From: Chlorobiota bacterium
Lineage (GTDB): Bacteria; Bacteroidota; Bacteroidia; Flavobacteriales; Flavobacteriaceae
Direction: 5' to 3'
DNA: 15,915 nucleotides
Assembly: GCA_013153655.1 (NCBI GenBank)
Contig: JAADEB010000092.1
Coordinates: forward strand, 1-15,915
The notes below the pieces were generated by a model. The model was given only the letters and a program-made list of their open reading frames with translations, made no database searches and was not told where the DNA came from. Below are positions 6,692-13,467 of this stretch, piece by piece. Made by a program: the position numbers and the translations under genes. Numbering within the stretch: the first letter of the stretch is position 1; each line of letters begins with the position of its first letter.

Positions 6692-6726
6692 GAGATTCCT
6701 CAGTCGTAAACTCCTTCGGAATGACA
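6692..6726 (+). repeat. Composite intergenic repeat (GAGATTCCTC...CGGAATGACA type)
   Basis: Begins GAGATTCCTC and ends CGGAATGACA. The reverse-complement form (TGTCATTCCGAC...GGAGGAATCTC) occurs at 6876-6910, so the pair is arranged head to head. Repeats with these ends are, to my knowledge, common between genes in Bacteroidetes genomes. Confidence 0.65.
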
Positions 6727-6741
6727 AGGTTAACTATCTGA

Positions 6742-6769
6742 TTTAGCTAAGGTTAAGATTAAAGTTAAA
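6742..6769 (+). repeat. Short 6-base tandem words
   Basis: GGTTAA, GATTAA and AGTTAA follow one another with a 6-base period at about 6751-6768. It is too short to be certain but is consistent in style with the neighbouring arrays. Confidence 0.4.
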
Positions 6770-6781
6770 GTGCCGATTTAA

Positions 6782-7148
6782 TCCGCCTGAGGCGGACACG
6801 ACGTCGCTCGTCCCTCGCTTCCCTCGGAATGACACGGACCGTTCTTTTGTTTTGTTACCGCCTTCGGAATACGCCCTGTCATTCCGACGACCATAGGGAG
6901 GAGGAATCTCTATCGTTCTTTAAAGGTATGAAGATTTTTCACTTGCTTTCTAAATGGTAATGCACTATAATAAAATCATTAGAAAAGCTAATAGCTAACG
7001 GCCAACGGCCAACAGCTCTTCCGTAAGATTTCTCGTCGCTCCTTGCGTCGCTTCCCTCGAAATGACAGGAATCGCTCATTTGGTCTATCACCGCTTTCGG
7101 AACGTGTTCTGTCACTCCGAATGCAGTGCCGTGTCCGCCTCAGGCGGA
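6782..7148. repeat. 367-base composite repeat bounded by 19-base inverted repeats
   Basis: TCCGCCTGAGGCGGACACG at 6782-6800 has its exact reverse complement at 7130-7148. Inside are two diverged direct copies of an about 85-base segment (about 6802-6887 and 7034-7120) sharing CGTCGCT, CGCTTCCCTCG.AATGACA and ACCGC.TTCGGAA...CTGTCA.TCCGA. A 7-base-word array (6986-7020) sits between the copies. No open frame is present. Ends and internal palindromes resemble common Bacteroidetes intergenic repeats; whether the whole moves as a unit is unknown. Confidence 0.6.
6986..7020 (+). repeat. 7-base tandem words of the AGCTAAC type
   Basis: Five consecutive 7-base words: AGCTAAT, AGCTAAC, GGCCAAC, GGCCAAC, AGCTCTT. 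The same family recurs at 7188-7222. Confidence 0.85.
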
Positions 7149-7187
7149 AGAAATTTCTATTAAATAAACACCCTAAAAATGAAGAAA

Positions 7188-7222
7188 AGCTAACAGCTAA
7201 TGGCTAAAAGCTAATGGCTTTT
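7188..7222 (+). repeat. 7-base tandem words of the AGCTAAC type, second array
   Basis: AGCTAAC, AGCTAAT, GGCTAAA, AGCTAAT, GGCTTTT with exact 7-base spacing. The 3' part of the 367-base composite repeat ends 40 bases upstream. Confidence 0.85.
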
Positions 7223-7232
7223 CCTATTAAAT

Positions 7233-7314
7233 CTATTCAACTCTTCAACCCTTCAACTATTCAACAAAATTACCCGGTTCAACGATTCAACGGTTCAACG
7301 GTTTAACAATTTAA
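7233..7314 (+). repeat. 8-base tandem-word arrays next to the metK promoter
   Basis: 7233-7264 holds CTATTCAA, CTCTTCAA, CCCTTCAA, CTATTCAA, closed by CAAAA. 7275-7314 holds CGGTTCAA, CGATTCAA, CGGTTCAA, CGGTTTAA, CAATTTAA. The last word ends 14 bases before the -33 box of metK. Confidence 0.9.
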
Positions 7315-7327
7315 CCAATCCACCCCC

Positions 7328-7361
7328 TTTTTGTATTTCCAAGGCTTTTAACCTAATTTTG
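7328..7361 (+). promoter_or_regulatory. metK-ttcA promoter (-33 TTTTTG, -7 TAATTTTG)
   Basis: TTTTTG at 7328-7333 and TAATTTTG at 7354-7361 match the Bacteroidetes TTTG / TAnnTTTG promoter with a 20-base spacer. The expected start is near 7366-7368, leaving a leader of about 15 bases, too short for a SAM riboswitch. This is the best promoter in the window. Confidence 0.75.
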
Positions 7362-7381
7362 TCCGGATATAATTATATGGT

Positions 7382-8695
7382 ATGAAAAAAGGGCATTTTT
7401 TGTTTACTTCCGAATCGGTTTCGGAAGGACATCCGGATAAAATCGCAGATCAAATTTCCGATTATCTTTTGGACAATTTCCTGGCCTTCGACCCGCGCGC
7501 ACGTGTGGCCATCGAAAACCTGGTGACTACGGGACAAGTGGTGGTGGCCGGCGAAGTAAAAACCACCACATGGATTGACGTACAAAACCTGACCCGCGAA
7601 ATCATTAAACAAATCGGCTACACCCGCGACGATTATTATTTTTCCTACAAATCCCTGGGAGTACTCTCGGCCATCCACGACCAATCCGAAGACATCGCCC
7701 AAGGCGTGGTTCGCGACGATAGCGAACAAGGCGCCGGCGATCAGGGAATCATGTTCGGCTATGCCGTGGACGAAACGCCCGAACTCATGCCTTTGCCCAT
7801 TGCTTTGGCACATGCCTTTATGCGCCATTTGGCTTACATCCGCAAACACACCGGCCTAATGCCCTACCTCCGTCCCGATGCCAAATCGCAGGTAACCGTA
7901 GAGTACGGTCCCGGCAGAAAACCCGCCGGCATCCATACGGTGGTCATTTCCACCCAACACGACGAATTCATTCGTCCCGCCTCCGCTAATCCGGCCGAGA
8001 AGAAAAAGGCCGAAAAAGCCATGCAGAAACGTATCAAAGAGGATATTTTAAAACATCTTTTTCCGCTGGTGGCCGAAGAATTTCCCGCCTATGCCGGCTT
8101 CCTCCACCATTTCGACCCCGAACGCCTGCTGGTAAACCCCACCGGCAAGTTCGTCATCGGCGGTCCCCATGGCGACACGGGACTTACCGGCCGCAAAATC
8201 ATCGTGGACACCTATGGTGGCCGCGGTGCACACGGCGGAGGCGCCTTTTCGGGAAAAGACGCCACCAAGGTGGACCGTTCCGGTGCCTATGCCGCACGCC
8301 ATATCGCCAAAAACATGGTAGCCGCAGGCATTGCCGGCGAAATTCTGATCCAGCTCTCCTATGCCATCGGCGTGGCGCAACCCATCAGCATATTCGTGGA
8401 CACCTACGGAACCGCACGCATCCCCCTCAGCGACGATGAAATCGCACAAAAAATCCTGGAAAACATTTCCCTCACCCCCCAAGCCATCGAAAAACGCCTG
8501 CATCTGCGCCAACCCGTGTTCACCGAAACCGCCGCCTACGGCCATTTCGGACGTAAACCCCGGCGAATCACCAAAGTTTTCAAAACCTACAACTACGCCA
8601 CCAAAAGCGTGGAAACCAAAGAAATGGAAGTGGAATTGTTCAGCTGGGAAAAATTAGACCTGGTGGACGAGCTGAAACGTATTTTCAAGCTCTAA
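7382..8695 (+). CDS. metK: S-adenosylmethionine synthetase (methionine adenosyltransferase)
   Basis: Makes SAM, phosphate and pyrophosphate from ATP and methionine; cytosolic, active as dimer or tetramer. Signatures visible: FTSESVSEGHPDK (residues 8-20; His17 is catalytic in the family and Asp19 binds Mg2+), GAGDQGIMFGYA (117-128), GGPHGDTGLTGRK (260-272) and the phosphate-binding GGGAFSGKDATKVD (285-298). At 437 residues it is longer than the roughly 384 of E. coli MetK. Much of the difference is a charged, Lys-rich segment at about 200-225 and a C-terminal extension, which I believe is usual for Bacteroidetes MetK. It starts an apparent operon; ttcA follows after 7 bases. SAM supply links it to RsmA. 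Confidence 0.97.
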   Translation: MKKGHFLFTSESVSEGHPDKIADQISDYLLDNFLAFDPRARVAIENLVTTGQVVVAGEVKTTTWIDVQNLTREIIKQIGYTRDDYYFSYKSLGVLSAIHDQSEDIAQGVVRDDSEQGAGDQGIMFGYAVDETPELMPLPIALAHAFMRHLAYIRKHTGLMPYLRPDAKSQVTVEYGPGRKPAGIHTVVISTQHDEFIRPASANPAEKKKAEKAMQKRIKEDILKHLFPLVAEEFPAYAGFLHHFDPERLLVNPTGKFVIGGPHGDTGLTGRKIIVDTYGGRGAHGGGAFSGKDATKVDRSGAYAARHIAKNMVAAGIAGEILIQLSYAIGVAQPISIFVDTYGTARIPLSDDEIAQKILENISLTPQAIEKRLHLRQPVFTETAAYGHFGRKPRRITKVFKTYNYATKSVETKEMEVELFSWEKLDLVDELKRIFKL

Positions 8696-8702
8696 ACCAC
8701 CC

Positions 8703-9455
8703 ATGTCCACCCGATTACCCAAATCCGATAAGGCCTTCCTGGAAAAAATCCGCAGCCAAAGCTTAAAGGCCATCCGCGATTTCCGTTTAATTTCCCCCGG
8801 CGACCGCATCACCGTGGGCATCAGCGGCGGAAAGGATTCCATGGCGCTTTTGGACATTTTACACAACCGCCGCCAACTCCCCGGCATGGATTTCGAATTG
8901 GCCGCCGTTCATGTGGATTTGGAAGATATTCCCTACCATGCTCCCGAGGATGTCCTGAAAAAATTTACACAAGAGAGAAACATTTCTTATACCCGGCTCA
9001 CCTTTTCCGGTCCGGTGTTGCGCGAAGGCAAACAACCTTGCTTCTACTGTGCATGGAACCGGCGGAAAATGCTCTTCCAATGGGCACACGAAAACGGTTT
9101 CAACAAAGTGGCGCTGGGCCACCATGCCGACGACCTGGTGGAAACCCTCATGATGAATATGATTTATCACGGCGAAACCTCGGCCTTTGCACCGAAACAG
9201 GAAATGTTCGGCGGATTGCTCCATATCATCCGGCCGCTTTACTACCTGACCAACAAGGAAATCGAGCGTTATGTAAAGCTTATCGGCTACACACCCCCAC
9301 CCTACGATTGTCCTTATGCCGCGGATAACCACCGCGAACGTTTCCGCGATTTGCTGCAACAAATCAAACGCCTGCATCCCAAAGCCACGGCCAACATCCT
9401 ACGCGCCTTGCGTAACATAAATCCCCGTTACCTTCCCCCGCCTGAAACGAAATAG
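8703..9455 (+). CDS. ttcA: tRNA 2-thiocytidine biosynthesis protein TtcA (PP-loop thiolase)
   Basis: ATP-dependent thiolation of cytidine 32 in some tRNAs, with sulfur ultimately from a cysteine desulfurase. The PP-loop SGGKDS is at residues 41-46 and GHHADD at 139-144, as in adenylating TtcA/TilS-like enzymes. The Cys pair PCFYC (Cys113, Cys116) together with Cys203 in YDCPYAADNHR matches the three Fe-S-cluster cysteines of TtcA. The length of 250 residues is slightly shorter than E. coli TtcA. It lies 7 bases after metK, so it is probably co-transcribed. Its last 19 codons (18 residues plus stop) overlap the 3' end of folC on the other strand (9399-9455), codon on codon; Leu233 uses CTA, which is the folC stop in reverse. 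Confidence 0.93.
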   Translation: MSTRLPKSDKAFLEKIRSQSLKAIRDFRLISPGDRITVGISGGKDSMALLDILHNRRQLPGMDFELAAVHVDLEDIPYHAPEDVLKKFTQERNISYTRLTFSGPVLREGKQPCFYCAWNRRKMLFQWAHENGFNKVALGHHADDLVETLMMNMIYHGETSAFAPKQEMFGGLLHIIRPLYYLTNKEIERYVKLIGYTPPPYDCPYAADNHRERFRDLLQQIKRLHPKATANILRALRNINPRYLPPPETK

Positions 9456-10676
9456 CGGCAAGGCCTCGGCCACCGTAAAGGTGCTACCGCCGATAAACAA
9501 CAAATCACCTTTGTTCAAGGCCGGATAAATACGGCTCAATGCTCCGGCCACCGAGGGAAATACTTCGATATGTTCGTGTCCGGCACGGCGGAAAATTTCC
9601 GCCACCCTTTCGGCCGGCATGGCACGCGGGATTTGCGCTTGCGTAAGCAAATAATGCCAATCGCGGGGCAACATGCGGGCCATACCTTCCACATCCTTGC
9701 CTTCCACGAAACTCAACAACAAATATTTTTTTTCGGCCATTTTTTTGCGCAAGGCGGGAATCAAATGCCTAAAAGCGCCGGGATTGTGACCCACGTCCAA
9801 AATAATGGCGGGATGTGTGGAAATAATGTCCCAACGTCCACGCAAACCGGTATTTTGCCGCACCCGTTCCAAACCTTTGCGTACGGCTTCATCGGGAATT
9901 TGCCAACCGCGATTGCGCAATTTATGTACCACGGCATACACCACGGGAATGTTTTCATGCTGGTAGGGACCTTCCAAATCCACCGTATAGCCGGGATGCA
10001 CATAAGAGGCCTCGGTCAGTTCCGATGCATTTTCGGCCGCCGTCCGGCGAATTTCCGCTTCGGCCTCCGCAGGCATCTTGCCGATTACCACGGGAATGCC
10101 GGGCTTGATAATACCCGCTTTCTCGCGGGCAATTTTCTCCAAAGTGTCACCCAGAAAATCCGTATGGTCGTAATCCACCGTGGTGATTACGCTCACTTCG
10201 GGATGTACCGTATTGGTGGAATCCAAACGACCGCCGAGACCCGTTTCCACCACGGCCACATCCACCTTCATGCGCGCAAAATAGTAGAAGGCCATGGCCA
10301 CGGTAACCTCGAAAAACGACATGCCGTTGGCCTCGATAAAATCCTTGTGCTTGCGAATAAATCCCATAATGATTTTACGGGAAATTTTCTTGCCGTTGAC
10401 CAAAATCCGCTCACGGAAATCGGTCAAATGGGGCGATGTGTATAAACCCGTCCGGTAGCCGGCTTCCATCAACACCGACGCCAGCATGGACGACACCGAT
10501 CCCTTGCCGTTGGTCCCGGCCACATGAACGGCCGGAAATTGCCGCTCGGGATGTCCCAAATGTTCCAAAAACAAATTTATGTTGCGCAAATCTTTTTTGA
10601 CGGCCTTCTTTCCTTGGCGTTGGTAGTAGGGCAAGCGGCCGTACATCCATTCCAAAACCTCTTCGTAATGCTGCAT
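9399..10676 (-). CDS. folC: Folylpolyglutamate synthase / dihydrofolate synthase
   Basis: Adds glutamate to dihydropteroate and to folates, the last step in making and retaining folate cofactors; cytosolic Mur-ligase relative. Motifs: P-loop HVAGTNGKGS (residues 51-60), the folate-binding TSPHL segment shortly after, VETGLGGRLDSTN, VDYDHTDFLGDT, GIIKPG, GRWDI and ILDVGHNPGA, ending in FIGGSTFTVAEALP. The length of 425 residues is normal. The last 18 residues after ALP form a basic tail (LFRFRRGKVTG...) that lies wholly inside the antisense overlap with ttcA and is probably not needed for catalysis. It is the last gene of the exbB-exbD-tonB-like-folC operon, starting 10 bases after the tonB-like stop. 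No separate promoter was seen. Confidence 0.96.
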   Translation of the reverse strand: MQHYEEVLEWMYGRLPYYQRQGKKAVKKDLRNINLFLEHLGHPERQFPAVHVAGTNGKGSVSSMLASVLMEAGYRTGLYTSPHLTDFRERILVNGKKISRKIIMGFIRKHKDFIEANGMSFFEVTVAMAFYYFARMKVDVAVVETGLGGRLDSTNTVHPEVSVITTVDYDHTDFLGDTLEKIAREKAGIIKPGIPVVIGKMPAEAEAEIRRTAAENASELTEASYVHPGYTVDLEGPYQHENIPVVYAVVHKLRNRGWQIPDEAVRKGLERVRQNTGLRGRWDIISTHPAIILDVGHNPGAFRHLIPALRKKMAEKKYLLLSFVEGKDVEGMARMLPRDWHYLLTQAQIPRAMPAERVAEIFRRAGHEHIEVFPSVAGALSRIYPALNKGDLLFIGGSTFTVAEALPLFRFRRGKVTGIYVTQGA

Positions 10677-10686
10677 GTGCTCTCCG

Positions 10687-11454
10687 CTATTGTAATTTGA
10701 ATTCGTAAATGATTTTTCCCACCTGTTCGTCTTCGGCCTTTTCCGAGGGTTCCCAGCGCGTCTTGTAGGCCGCCTTGATGGCCGCCTGTATGAGACAGGA
10801 CGAACCCGTGGTTCCCGGACCGGAATAGGCCTCGGTCACTTTGCCTTGGCGGTTGACTTTGATAATGACCGTTACACGGCCGGTTTCGTTACAATTGTAT
10901 TGGGGCTTGGGCTTGGTCAAAGCCTTACGGTTACCCAGAAAATAATTGCCGTCGATGCCGCCACCGCCTCCTTTACCGTTGCCGGTGCGACCGGTGGCAT
11001 TTACGTCGCCTTCGGTGCTTCCCATGTCGCCGGACAGGTTTTCATCGTCGCCTTCGTTGCCGCTTTCGGAGGCGTTGAACAGATTGTCGAGGGCGTTTTT
11101 GGCATCGCTGGACGGTTTGGGTTTTTGTTTTTTGGGTTTGACGGCTTTTTTCTTCTTTTTCTTTTCCTGTTTTTGCGGTTTCACCACGGGCGCATCGCTA
11201 TTTTCGTCGGTAAGGATTTTTTCGGTTTTGGCCGGAACGCTTTCCACGGGATTGGGAGCGGCCTTTACGGGTTTGGGCGGCTGCACGCGTCCGCTTCCGT
11301 GCTCCGAAGTGCCGAAATTAATGGCAATATTACCCGGCGGCGGCGGGTCCAGATAGGTCAGACCCGATACAAACATCAAGGCGATGAGAATAATCATCAC
11401 CACCAGGCTTTCCATGAAAGCTTTGCGCTCGTGCGGTGTGCGAAACAATGCCAT
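10687..11454 (-). CDS. TonB/TolA-like energy transducer
   Basis: Periplasm-spanning protein that couples the ExbB/ExbD proton motor to outer-membrane receptors. The 255 residues have a short cytosolic N-terminus, one membrane anchor (about 14-34, ESLVVMIILIALMFVSGLTYL), then a long low-complexity spacer rich in Pro and Lys, with a run of six Lys inside KQEKKKKKKAVKPKKQKPKP and a Gly-rich stretch GNGKGGGGGIDG. The C-terminal domain (about 180-255) carries GRVTVIIKVNRQGKVTEA, the usual TonB-type core of Bacteroidetes proteins, with Cys188 and Cys220 that could form a disulfide. It sits 7 bases after exbD. A TolA-like role is equally possible, since no receptor is encoded nearby. Confidence 0.88.
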   Translation of the reverse strand: MALFRTPHERKAFMESLVVMIILIALMFVSGLTYLDPPPPGNIAINFGTSEHGSGRVQPPKPVKAAPNPVESVPAKTEKILTDENSDAPVVKPQKQEKKKKKKAVKPKKQKPKPSSDAKNALDNLFNASESGNEGDDENLSGDMGSTEGDVNATGRTGNGKGGGGGIDGNYFLGNRKALTKPKPQYNCNETGRVTVIIKVNRQGKVTEAYSGPGTTGSSCLIQAAIKAAYKTRWEPSEKAEDEQVGKIIYEFKLQ

Positions 11455-11461
11455 AGGCGTT

Positions 11462-11854
11462 CTATTCGGGCCTTACGGCCAGGATTAATTTATAATTGTT
11501 GCGATTGGCAATATCCATCACATACACGGCCTCTTCGATAGGCACTCCTTCTTCGGCGCGCAGAATAATCACCGGTTTTTCCGATTTCTGCAAACGCGCC
11601 TTTAAGAGGGTTTCCAGGTTTTCCTTCTTCACCGGTTTTTTATCGATGTAGAAAGTCAGGTCCTTGGTGATGCTTACCGACACGTCCTGGCTTTTTTCGG
11701 TTTTGCCTTTGGCTTTGGGCAACACCAAATCCAATGCATCGGTGGTCACCAGGGTGGATGTAAGCATAAAGAAAATCAGCAACAGAAACACAATGTCGGT
11801 CATGGACGACATGCTAAATTCGGCGCTTACCTTATTTCTTCCTCTAATGTTCAT
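11462..11854 (-). CDS. exbD: ExbD/TolR-family biopolymer transport protein
   Basis: Inner-membrane component of the proton channel that drives TonB- or TolA-like proteins. The 130 residues contain a basic cytosolic N-terminus (MNIRGRNKVSAEFSM), one membrane helix (about 16-38, SSMTDIVFLLLIFFMLTSTLV) carrying the essential Asp (Asp20, the counterpart of Asp25 in E. coli ExbD), and a periplasmic domain ending in VPIEEAVYVMDIANRNNYKLILAVRPE, typical of the family. The gene lies 10 bases after exbB and 7 bases before the tonB-like gene. Only one ExbD gene is present, whereas many Bacteroidetes Ton clusters carry two. Confidence 0.95.
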   Translation of the reverse strand: MNIRGRNKVSAEFSMSSMTDIVFLLLIFFMLTSTLVTTDALDLVLPKAKGKTEKSQDVSVSITKDLTFYIDKKPVKKENLETLLKARLQKSEKPVIILRAEEGVPIEEAVYVMDIANRNNYKLILAVRPE

Positions 11855-11864
11855 ACGAATCGGG

Positions 11865-12587
11865 TTAGGCGGGTTCGTTCAACATATCCATAAATTCCAC
11901 CACATTGGCTTCCATGATATGCACCAGTTTGTCCGTCTTGACCACCAAGTGGTTGTAGAACAAATAAGCCACAATTCCCACAATCAGACCGGCCACCGTA
12001 GTGGTCATGGCCGTGTAAATACCTTGGGCCAGGGACGATACTTCGATTTTTCCGCCACCGCTGGCCATGTTGTGGAAGGCCAAAATCATACCCACCACGG
12101 TTCCCAAAAAACCGAGCATGGGTGCCGCACCGGCGATCATGGCCAGGATGCTGACGTTTTTTTCCAATTGATATACTTCCAGTTTGCCGGCGTTTTCAAT
12201 GGCTTTGTTGATATCGTCCAAAGGTTTGCCGATGCGCGAAATGCCTTTGGCAATCAGCCGGGCGACGGGCGTGTTGGCTTGCCGGGCCAAAGCCAGGGCG
12301 CCTTGGATGTCACCGTTTTTGATATAATGCTTGATTTGCATCATAAAATTGGGATCCAGCTTGGAGGCCGCCTTGATGGCCGAAAGCCGTTCGAAATAAA
12401 TAAACAGGGCCACAAACAACATGAGAAACAGTAAACCGATAATAATCAACCCGGCCGTACCGCTGTTGAAAATCAGGTCGATCACACTCAGGGTCTTTTC
12501 CACGGGTTGGTCACCGGCGGCGGCGGCCGCTCCGGCCAATGTGTCGGCTACCGAGGCATTCTGCAAGGGAAGCAACATATTCATCAT
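11865..12587 (-). CDS. exbB: MotA/TolQ/ExbB-family proton channel protein
   Basis: Forms the pentameric shell of the inner-membrane proton motor with ExbD. The 240 residues have three membrane segments: about 43-66 (GTAGLIIIGLLFLMLFVALFIYF), about 147-170 (ILAMIAGAAPMLGFLGTVVGMILAF) and about 190-212 (GIYTAMTTTVAGLIVGIVAYLFY). The motif GAAPMLGFLGTVVGM and the TAMTTTVAGL helix are the classical signatures, and the large cytosolic loop between segments 1 and 2 is as expected. An Ala-rich stretch precedes the first segment. Start codons at 12587, 12584 and 12578 are all possible; the first is used here. It is the first gene of the minus-strand operon. A TTATTGAACG direct repeat lies upstream. 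Confidence 0.95.
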   Translation of the reverse strand: MMNMLLPLQNASVADTLAGAAAAAGDQPVEKTLSVIDLIFNSGTAGLIIIGLLFLMLFVALFIYFERLSAIKAASKLDPNFMMQIKHYIKNGDIQGALALARQANTPVARLIAKGISRIGKPLDDINKAIENAGKLEVYQLEKNVSILAMIAGAAPMLGFLGTVVGMILAFHNMASGGGKIEVSSLAQGIYTAMTTTVAGLIVGIVAYLFYNHLVVKTDKLVHIMEANVVEFMDMLNEPA

Positions 12588-12600
12588 AAAGCGTCTTTTT

Positions 12601-12634
12601 TTATTGAACGTAAAAATACGAATATTATTGAACG
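12601..12634 (-). promoter_or_regulatory. Direct repeat in the exbB upstream region (possible operator/promoter)
   Basis: TTATTGAACG occurs at 12601-12610 and again at 12625-12634, with starts 24 bases apart. Between them the minus strand reads TATTTTTA (12618-12611), one mismatch from the -7 consensus TAnnTTTG. Paired sites flanking a weak -7 box could be a regulator binding site, but no regulator is known. Confidence 0.35.
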
Positions 12635-12786
12635 AAAATATTTTTCCGGATAAATCATGGATGCATTAATATACTCTCAACATATCTACACGATTAAGCG
12701 AAACCCGGTTTAGTGCTCAAAAAAGAGGAAAAAAGTCAAATCTAAATATCGAATGCATCGAATTGATAACGGACTGCACGATTCCC
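12635..12786. other. AT-rich intergenic sequence with no recognisable feature
   Basis: No coding frame, hairpin of note or tandem words were found. It separates the exbB upstream region from the second tandem-word region. Confidence 0.5.
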
Positions 12787-12954
12787 CGGTTCAACGGTTT
12801 AACAACATTCCACATCTATTCAACTTTTCCACAGTCGCACCGGTCACCGGTCCCCGGTCATCCGTCTATTCAACTTTTCAACTTTTCAACTATTCAACAG
12901 AAATTATCGATTTAACGCTCCAAATGAGGTCAAAGGAGAAAGGTCAAAGGGAAA
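12787..12954 (+). repeat. Tandem-word cluster 2a
   Basis: 8-base words at 12787-12802 (CGGTTCAA, CGGTTTAA) and 12816-12831 (CTATTCAA, CTTTTCCA). 7-base words at 12841-12868 (CGGTCAC, CGGTCCC, CGGTCAT, CCGTCTA). 8-base words at 12866-12897 (CTATTCAA, CTTTTCAA twice, CTATTCAA) closed by CAGAAA. A single CGATTTAA lies at 12908. 7-base words at 12927-12954 are AGGTCAA, AGGAGAA, AGGTCAA, AGGGAAA. The first families match those of the 6.3-7.3 kb region; the AGGTCAA family is new. Confidence 0.9.
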
Positions 12955-12998
12955 AGTAAAACCAATAAAACATATAATCTAATTATCAGTAAATCAAT

Positions 12999-13147
12999 CT
13001 ATTCAACCCTTCAACTATTCAACTTTTCAACAGAAATTATCGATTTAACGATTTAACGGTTTAACGATTTAACAAATCTTTTCAACTGTTCAACTTTTCA
13101 ACTGTTCAACAAAATACACCCGTCACCGGTCATCGGTCATCCATCAT
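12999..13147 (+). repeat. Tandem-word cluster 2b
   Basis: 8-base words at 12999-13030 (CTATTCAA, CCCTTCAA, CTATTCAA, CTTTTCAA) closed by CAGAAA. 13041-13072 holds CGATTTAA, CGATTTAA, CGGTTTAA, CGATTTAA. 13079-13110 alternates CTTTTCAA and CTGTTCAA. 7-base words at 13120-13147 are CCGTCAC, CGGTCAT, CGGTCAT, CCATCAT. No indels occur within any array. Confidence 0.92.
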
Positions 13148-13160
13148 TCTCCTTCTTCCT

Positions 13161-13289
13161 GGATTTGGGATTTAGGATTTAGGATTTGGGTTTTATTTTT
13201 TCATTATTCATTGTTCATTGAAAAATTTCCTTCACTCCTTCACTTATTAAATCCGTTTCCCGTTCTCCGTTTCCCGTGTTCCGTGTTCC
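13161..13289 (+). repeat. Tandem-word cluster 2c (three 7-base families)
   Basis: 13161-13188 holds GGATTTG, GGATTTA, GGATTTA, GGATTTG. 13200-13220 holds TTCATTA, TTCATTG, TTCATTG. 13255-13289 holds GTTTCCC, GTTCTCC, GTTTCCC, GTGTTCC, GTGTTCC, the same family as at 6292 and 6513. All have an exact 7-base period. Confidence 0.92.
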
Positions 13290-13296
13290 ACAGCAG

Positions 13297-13356
13297 GAGA
13301 TTGCCGCGGCTCCTCCTTCCTTCGCTTATTCCTAAGCGGCGGAGCCTCGCAATGAC
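13297..13356. repeat. Structured intergenic repeat (GAGATTGCC...GCAATGAC type)
   Basis: Starts GAGATTGCCGCGGCTCC and ends CCTCGCAATGAC. Nested pairing is visible: GCCGC (13303-13307) with GCGGC (13336-13340) or, alternatively, GGCTCC (13308-13313) with GGAGCC (13341-13346), and GCTTA (13324-13328) with TAAGC (13333-13337). It is related in its ends to the GAGATTCCTC...GGAATGACA copies near 6.7-7.1 kb. Such repeats are widespread in bacterial intergenic DNA, to my knowledge. Confidence 0.65.
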
Positions 13357-13361
13357 CGCAT

Positions 13362-13420
13362 CGGTCACCGGTCATCGGTCCCCCATCTATTCAACTCTTC
13401 AACAGAAATACCCGATTTAA
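13362..13420 (+). repeat. Tandem-word cluster 2d, next to the TPR gene promoter
   Basis: 7-base words CGGTCAC, CGGTCAT, CGGTCCC, CCATCTA (13362-13389), then 8-base words CTATTCAA and CTCTTCAA (13387-13402) closed by CAGAAA, then a single CGATTTAA (13413-13420). It ends 39 bases before the putative -7 box of the next gene. Confidence 0.88.
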
Positions 13421-13459
13421 CAACCCAACCCCACACAATACCATTCCCCCGAACTTCGT

Positions 13460-13467
13460 TATCTTTG
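13460..13467 (+). promoter_or_regulatory. Putative -7 element of the TPR gene promoter
   Basis: TATCTTTG is a perfect TAnnTTTG match ending 19 bases before the ATG at 13487. No clear TTG is seen at the -33 position. Confidence 0.55.

Noticed and set aside
6206..6741. Open frames of 129 and 110 residues in the tandem-word region
   Set aside because: They translate the tandem words (repeated RFN, LFN, FSTL peptides) and change character whenever the word family changes. No coding signal or promoter is present.
6292..7314. CRISPR array
   Set aside because: Units are 7-8 bases with no spacers of constant length, several families are mixed, and no cas gene is nearby.
7315..7381. SAM riboswitch upstream of metK
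   Set aside because: The promoter leaves a leader of only about 15 bases, and no aptamer-like helices lie between promoter and start codon.
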